Source: Actinostola sp. cb2023 (Eukaryota > Cnidaria > Anthozoa > Actiniaria > Actinostolidae). Taken from it: a DNA stretch of 64,000 nucleotides. Position numbers and translations under genes: made by a program. Under the pieces are notes generated by a model. It had not been told where the DNA came from, did not search any database, and was given only the letters and a program-made list of their open reading frames with translations. The first letter of the stretch is position 1. Every line of letters starts with the position of its first letter. The stretch covers positions 62,001-126,000 of the forward strand of contig JAUJYZ010001388.1 in NCBI GenBank assembly GCA_033675265.1, read 5' to 3'. Shown here one piece after another: positions 61,601 to 64,000 of the stretch.

Positions 61601-62706
61601 ATACCACATTCAACACCGAAACCAATTCTCAGCTCTCACTTAACAGACATTACCTCCAGAGAGAAGCAAGAACAGCCACAAGCCGCCATGAAGCCGCCAC
61701 GAGCTTGACGGAATATACACACTTCAGACCTTATGAAGTCGAGAGAAGTGGACCAACCAGCCATTATCATTCGCGTGGTCTACCTAAACGAGATCTGGGA
61801 TTCAAATTGTTACCGAACGAGGTTCCAGGTACTCGATACAGAAATGGTCTCGAACACAGTTCAGACGAAGAGATCGACTCTTCTATGGGATTCTCGAACC
61901 ACGTGGATGTGATTTCTAGTGATACGGAGGATAGGTACAATTCTGACATAGAATCGTACACTCCTCCCTCTGGAGATCGCCTCGCAGGGATGGAAAAGGA
62001 TTGGGAAAGAAACTTGGAAGAGGAACTAATGCAAATCTCTGCTGGCACCTTGAGAGTTCTACCCTCAGGGAAAGTCAATTCCAGAAGTGATACTGCGTGT
62101 AACCCACGGAGAATTACGAGAACGCAGAGTGACTTAGGCTCTAGAGACTACGTTCCAAGATATTATCATGTTCCGCTGGAGACAGGCTCTCCTCGTAGTT
62201 CAGAAAGGTCTCGTCATGAAGACGGCGGCTACCCCAGATCATCGACAGCTATTCCAGGCGAGGAACATGAGTGGCTGAGCCGGAATGGATCAATGAATCT
62301 ATCACAAATGTCTACGATTTTACCTACACTTTTGAAGGACTTCACAAAAGGACGCGAAGTAAAGATCGACTACAGAAGCCCATTGAAATATCGAGATTCA
62401 ACAACACCGGGTGACCAACTACTAGGCTTTACTTCCTCCAACCATTCATCCCCAAGAGACCGAGCAGCCATTTCAAATTCACCAAACTCTTCGAAATCAG
62501 AACCAATATCAAGGACAGACTATAAGAACAAGACGCCTTCTTCCGTTGATCGGGGTGTGTTCAACTCTCAAGCAGATCTGCGGGATAGGTCAGCGGTTTA
62601 TTTACTAAATACGGATGATTATATAGACAGACACCGAGTTCTCTCCTCAGATGTTGTTGCACGTTTACGGGACTTGTCGCCCTCAGAAAAGTATTCGTAC
62701 TGTTGA
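52530..62706 (+). CDS. giant coiled-coil protein, ~2,809 aa, two coding exons
   Basis: Exon A 52497-52616, with the ATG at 52530 in strong context (ctaccATGG), codes 29 aa (MDHGQEVVSVS...QLQEFHQ). It is followed by donor 'catcag|gttagt'. Exon B runs 54364-62706 after acceptor 'ctctccacag|attt' and is a single 8,343-nt open exon ending TGA. Residues ~20-2450 are almost continuous heptad-rich coiled coil (E, K, Q, L, R dominant; e.g. LLRAENQKLKRDNENLKRML). Short breaks occur near residues 245-270 and 1140-1160 (SSEENSFNKQDDANNSSTST). Residues ~2450-2809 form a basic, Ser/Pro/Arg/Tyr-rich tail (DDLSTERLP, NSDIESYTPPSGDR, ending SPSEKYSYC). There is no motor, PH, GRIP or PACT domain, signal peptide or membrane helix that I can see. 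The look is that of centrosomal, Golgi or cytoskeletal scaffolds, but I do not recognise the family. Human AKAP9, rootletin or CEP250-like proteins are only general comparisons. Confidence 0.85.
52874..53096. mobile_element. MITE, ATAAACCTGGTTTTC ends
   Basis: Ends AAACCTGGTTTTCAC and its near-complement at 53080-53096 ('tgaaaaccaggttta'). In the intron between coding exons A and B. Confidence 0.5.
53362..53562. mobile_element. MITE, TAGAGCAGA ends, GTGCCGTGACC-rich
   Basis: Ends TAGAGCAGATTTG and the reverse (AAGTCTGCTCTA), inner 'atgactgaaaaacc' / 'ggttttccacagtcat', and 'ccgtgaccgtgccgtg' repeats. Fullest copy of the 6883/38831 family. Confidence 0.65.
53750..53944. mobile_element. MITE, GTCCAGAACTGG ends
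   Basis: Ends GTCCAGAACTGGACCCACTT and complement with changes, 195 bp. The interior has an inverted 'cgcgcgcg' pair. Confidence 0.6.
54157..54226. mobile_element. half copy of the 41172-type MITE
   Basis: 'gagagtggtcgctttgaaga' ... 'gagggttcgattgta' matches the right half of the 41172 element; the left end is missing. It lies 138 bp before exon B. Confidence 0.45.
54364..62706 (+). CDS. coiled-coil gene exon B (single 8.3-kb exon)
   Basis: 2,780 codons plus TGA with no interruption. The frame opens at the acceptor (ILKERDHLLQEVNDL...). The tail contains several Ser-rich 'SRS/SSD' stretches and Tyr residues that could be phosphorylated. Intron loss or retrocopy insertion may explain the lack of introns in the body, though a standard spliced 5' exon remains. 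Confidence 0.92.
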   Translation: MLKERDHLLQEVNDLKQHIEELDENNDKLREEHAEELAVLSSSFSQHFDDNNNNEEIKEYQREIQKLKNSIEDKNYHINQLQRKLMKTQVEMEKDLENHEAELENLRSQLEKLENSDTESLVESRMNDLKGVYEKEIRELKARLEAEEESHNEPHKDEQLSNTMKEVDELKTKLKTLEDNMDERLEEEELKFRREVMSVKDKLIHQHQLEIDGLLSQLERSNAEVEKLRRLSRQSEHDELIHLVSNGDIAAGGVENVNGLQDDNGDSTHFELAPIQIESTEPKVVQELENIHAHYQQQFDFMHNRIHEKYQQDLDENVQKAEEEYEHQLEKQRSDYEEKIVGIQRQLRTQFQADLERVTNDMEEQIQVVKDGHVEEVADLMQRLRGLSDDRRRSYIEQDNTHQHVTVIKEEFKSRVDGLEQELRAEKEKVADYDAKLQDVDAQIQAFKAEKQQEVKYIEEEMKKQCKALVEKKTKEVKERYQSELNEKVNKVEKTLRKQYNEESVRSRSELDESHRTLKDKYDNELSDIMTQMEQVQQRSQEVFEAEQKEQFEKQLSIVKEQLEPYKDKCEDLEKENRELLQKYNKDLSELKLKMDEVDKRYSENEKMEGESLRTLEDELNLYKTKVQELEEGNQMLVVNYGAQLENLKRKYAGTDDGEVKTLQQEVTIYSKKVERLQQENTMLTENYDNQIKIHNEKIQELTTDLKMKEKDVEKNCSDKEALSQTVDELSKQLQWYMTNCLEMEESKTAVDNRYAEEIQTFKEKIRQLDKDLEYYRNYCNELENVNKTMESGHLEEKENLMNNIKNLETKLEETRGYVSKLEGENNSEEIEKLRKKLQEIENEGLQRNDHHDNEAEATRTYTKEIQTLTDKITELEKCVHECRNNYNQLEEVKRALESQHVDEKEELFSEIQKQTVLVEEREKDLETVKNDKAKLDGDLRKVTQELESSSQTFEYFKTEKEAVIEEKNNVINDLSGKINKLQETKDSGDKMESRKLKEENESLKNETKRLKIFLESLRAENNQLLVETQTASEKHKKRVSEIDDELTSLRTENVKQSKELDRVKERYELLIVDLKEEIETQRGTLSELELTNSQYVQEIASLLAEMERVQNSKHSHKDVDNSYSSEENSFNKQDDANNSSTSTDDTTQKLFDEITELKAQNEQFRTLVQELEDEGDNKFGVLLSHHEKELEVLKEELEEQIARKREQLAQEAATKRQKLKEEYESKLRVIYEELVSERSRSKDQIQQINQLSQKVKLLEGINSKQKKDIERVKQMEEKVKELERLSKKRGNDAERGDDTKTHIKILEDKLLELRDKLVWTENTLNEKVQELAKATENIKSLEEQLKTINEENDKQGKQTLNVADNREVLVSEAAEELQSGNGGFLDNGFEETKAELIKRIQELESDKAERDKRIQEATLRNERLQKDLQNMDKAKEVVIQMYDEKMETLAIELDNSSERCDVLRIQFEQTKKMLRRKEKDMEDKQSQFVLLESELKNEKDTRITLKQKVGELEEQLESIERVKAKGGGSEDDGHNEELLHKLTFLEADLYKEKEVNTNLTQKIEEQVTAIEGRDNKLVEITHVVSSKDNIIAAKEGKINSVEEELNLEKKKSTELEKELAVFKDTDGTIVQRMEQMKLELSEEHDRNNKLLKQKYDTILSRKEEENRVRTEEFEAEIVTLKGMVDNLEQLSQLKDEDREIQLKEYEEKHNAAIFEFQEAFDSERKDLNEKRLQVTNQSHSQTIKVEELSLQVRTLSKEQVSQKKSYENEVNTLKKQLDFENSFQVELQEGFQTELRTTMEEQEREHKRELERVNAVLQEKGNELEETRSEHVVVFNELESTKQNLESRLLEIKSLEDRIVECKAKHEEEAVELTKKIENISANNMEGIASTTNDDLLASLRNDNKGLEDEVQRLKDVIREKDSARQEDIDLVTSELEKRFQERQDEMSKRHSEELDGLMMRLETLVHQESDSKALTRSHMEEINSVRNEMVQRVAELASYKEQEVENTKRRIEDHYQARQNELQDQLNSKCKEVLELHNSIRARADQQQSATEEFFQLRRENAELYRKLREQSAEGLEEIVELLRAENQKLKRDNENLKRMLQRNVAGNGSSESSSEGSRLLQLMKVMEQLMNERNGLEMKLREEILDLKTRFAPSGDISNASSNLSNLSSSPEKVTRESLLNMLHDLRSSKRQQEEDIQVHIREIEKMIEDIRSKIKSTECADAKIQEMLTKQLHHLEEQRRLLVNRLWKLHEKHASVEQKLAQQMASLSTQTSPRDEVKSKLYQNLLEDNLRKEKEHLLSKRQQVNDLRRRLSLEKALMDRKVAERQRLQKQLSEKDKQEMELSTERYELEKKWRDRLRMKEMELKQEQIDIQRRNVTDYRDSVAARISGLISRSSDDLSTERLPQGYDYTTFNTETNSQLSLNRHYLQREARTATSRHEAATSLTEYTHFRPYEVERSGPTSHYHSRGLPKRDLGFKLLPNEVPGTRYRNGLEHSSDEEIDSSMGFSNHVDVISSDTEDRYNSDIESYTPPSGDRLAGMEKDWERNLEEELMQISAGTLRVLPSGKVNSRSDTACNPRRITRTQSDLGSRDYVPRYYHVPLETGSPRSSERSRHEDGGYPRSSTAIPGEEHEWLSRNGSMNLSQMSTILPTLLKDFTKGREVKIDYRSPLKYRDSTTPGDQLLGFTSSNHSSPRDRAAISNSPNSSKSEPISRTDYKNKTPSSVDRGVFNSQADLRDRSAVYLLNTDDYIDRHRVLSSDVVARLRDLSPSEKYSYC

Positions 62707-62839
62707 ACTAGACACACGGGACACTGCTGAACAAAGACATCGCTGCAGCATTACCATTCTACCGACTTGATCATATGAAGCTTACGTGTTGGCCAATCAG
62801 AGAAGATGAGCGATTTAACCACAATCCTTTTCACACAAA

Positions 62840-63055
62840 CACACTAATAATAATAATGATATATATTATTATTATTATTATTAATAATAATAATAATAAT
62901 ATAACACAATAATCATCGTAATAATAATAATAATATTCATAATATTAATATAACACTATAATCATAATCAGGAGCCTGTCATAATCATAATCATAATCAT
63001 AATCATAATATAACACACAATAATAATCGTAATAATAATAATAATTTATTAATAT
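62840..63055. repeat. TAA/ATT and ATAATC microsatellites in 3' UTR
   Basis: (TAA)n and (ATT)n tracts in both orientations (62846-62960), then 'cataat' hexamers (62978-63008) and a second (TAA)n. The opposed AAT and ATT runs can pair into a hairpin in the transcript. Confidence 0.9.
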
Positions 63056-63199
63056 AACGCTTATCATGAAGAAACAAACACCAGAATGAAGAGGTTAGAA
63101 TATAATCATAAAGCCTACTTAATGTATTATAACGTTTGTGATGCAAGCACCTTGTGGGTCAAGGATCGTAGTGAAATGCGCCATCTTGGTCAGTAAATA

Positions 63200-63580
63200 G
63201 ATTTGGTTGAACTGGTTGACCTGTTTATGCTATCGATACGTCTTATAACTCCATGTTAATTTTTGTTTTATGATCAAAGTTTTTTTATAAGTCATACGCA
63301 AGGTAAAATAGACCTAGCATAAGAAACCTTTGGCTCGTGTTGGACCTTGGACCTTGACCTGTTTGTGCTATGGATGCGTCTTATATCTCAATGTTTTATC
63401 AAAGTTTTTAAAGTCATACGCAAGGTAGATAGACTAGAACCTTTGGCTCGTGTTGGACCTTGACCTGTTCATGATAAGGATGCGTTTTTTACAAGTCATA
63501 CGCAAGGTAAAATAGACTAGAACCTTCACTGAGCAAGGTAGGGTAGACTTCGCACTAGATGAAACCTTTAGCTCGTGTTG
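63200..63580. repeat. diverged tandem repeat in 3' UTR
   Basis: Words 'gtcatacgcaaggta', 'aatagact', 'tttggctcgtgttg' and 'gaccttgacctgtt' recur three or four times at about 70-110-bp spacing. Non-coding; presumably within the transcript of the coiled-coil gene. Confidence 0.7.
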
Positions 63581-63826
63581 ATGCCAGTGTACGTACGATG
63601 TAGACTTTAATCCATCCATTCCATTCATCATACGTTGGATTTTCCTTGTTAGACTAGAGTCTTCGTTCTATGAGTGTGATGTATAGAAATATTATACAGT
63701 ATATATATATATATCGCCTTAGCGGCGTGTTTTAAAATAATGTTTTTAGTTTTTATACAAGTATTTAATAGCAGTTTTAATATTCTTAAGGGTTTATAAA
63801 ATATGTATATTGAAGGAAACTTTAAG

Positions 63827-63832
63827 AATAAA
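63827..63832 (+). terminator. candidate poly(A) signal of coiled-coil gene
   Basis: AATAAA about 1.1 kb after the stop, followed by T-rich/TG sequence. The best-placed canonical hexamer in the downstream flank. Confidence 0.4.
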
Positions 63833-64000
63833 AAACGTTTTAATTGAAGAAAAACAATTTGGGTCACGTGACTGTGACGTTTCACACATTTGGGTAACAT
63901 CTAGGGTTGGTGTCAGTCAGCAAAGCCAAGTTAGGGCAGGAGCCCATAAGTATGAGCATCCATGCTACATACTGGGTTTATGTCACGGCGTTTGAACAAG

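Noticed and set aside
54472..62078. Many minus-strand and out-of-frame ORFs across the coiled-coil exon
   Set aside because: Shadows of the long Glu/Lys-rich coding frame (Ser/Phe/Leu-rich on the antisense strand).
52530..62706. Assignment of the coiled-coil protein to AKAP9/pericentrin
   Set aside because: No PACT domain near the C-terminus and no match in the N-terminal region; shared heptad composition alone is not evidence.

Overview
This is a eukaryotic (animal) genomic window: genes are split by GT-AG introns, UTRs are long, and most of the non-coding DNA is inverted-repeat DNA elements (MITE-like) and minisatellites. The organism is best guessed as a marine invertebrate, most likely an anthozoan cnidarian (coral or sea anemone). 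The reasons are the short exons of conserved animal genes, the dense MITEs, a Penelope-like relic, and a striking excess of the palindrome TACATGTA. That taxonomic call is an inference only.

Layout. (1) 1-1570: gene-poor leader with two RFX/X-box-like sites. (2) 1574-11191, plus strand: an 11-exon gene for an STPG1-type sperm-tail PG-rich-repeat protein, complete at 356 codons (or 352 from an inner ATG); all splice phases close. Its introns hold many MITEs and a Penelope-like foldback. (3) 13302-39945, minus strand: a GREB1/GREB1-like gene. I traced 17 coding exons with consistent phases, about 1,950 codons in all. It carries a zinc-binding segment, a pseudo-helicase half ending in a degenerate DEAH box (DQAQ), a later intact P-loop, and a C-terminal TAGT-type glycosyltransferase region. 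A probable 5' non-coding exon ends at 44822. Its introns and 3' flank carry six large minisatellites, one of which has copied the end of a coding exon with its splice donor about 17 times. STPG1 and GREB1 are convergent (tail to tail). (4) 44823-48440: intergenic, repeat-rich, between divergent genes. (5) 48440-63832, plus strand: a giant coiled-coil protein (about 2,809 aa) coded by one short exon and one 8.3-kb exon, with a possible upstream first exon at 48.5 kb and a tandem-repeat-rich 3' UTR.

The three genes have no obvious joint pathway. STPG1 belongs to axoneme/sperm-tail biology. GREB1 is a chromatin/hormone-response factor in vertebrates and a candidate glycosyltransferase. The coiled-coil protein looks structural (centrosome/cytoskeleton style) but I could not assign its family. 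Exon coordinates were derived by hand from splice signals, reading-frame phase and remembered family similarity; no alignment was run.
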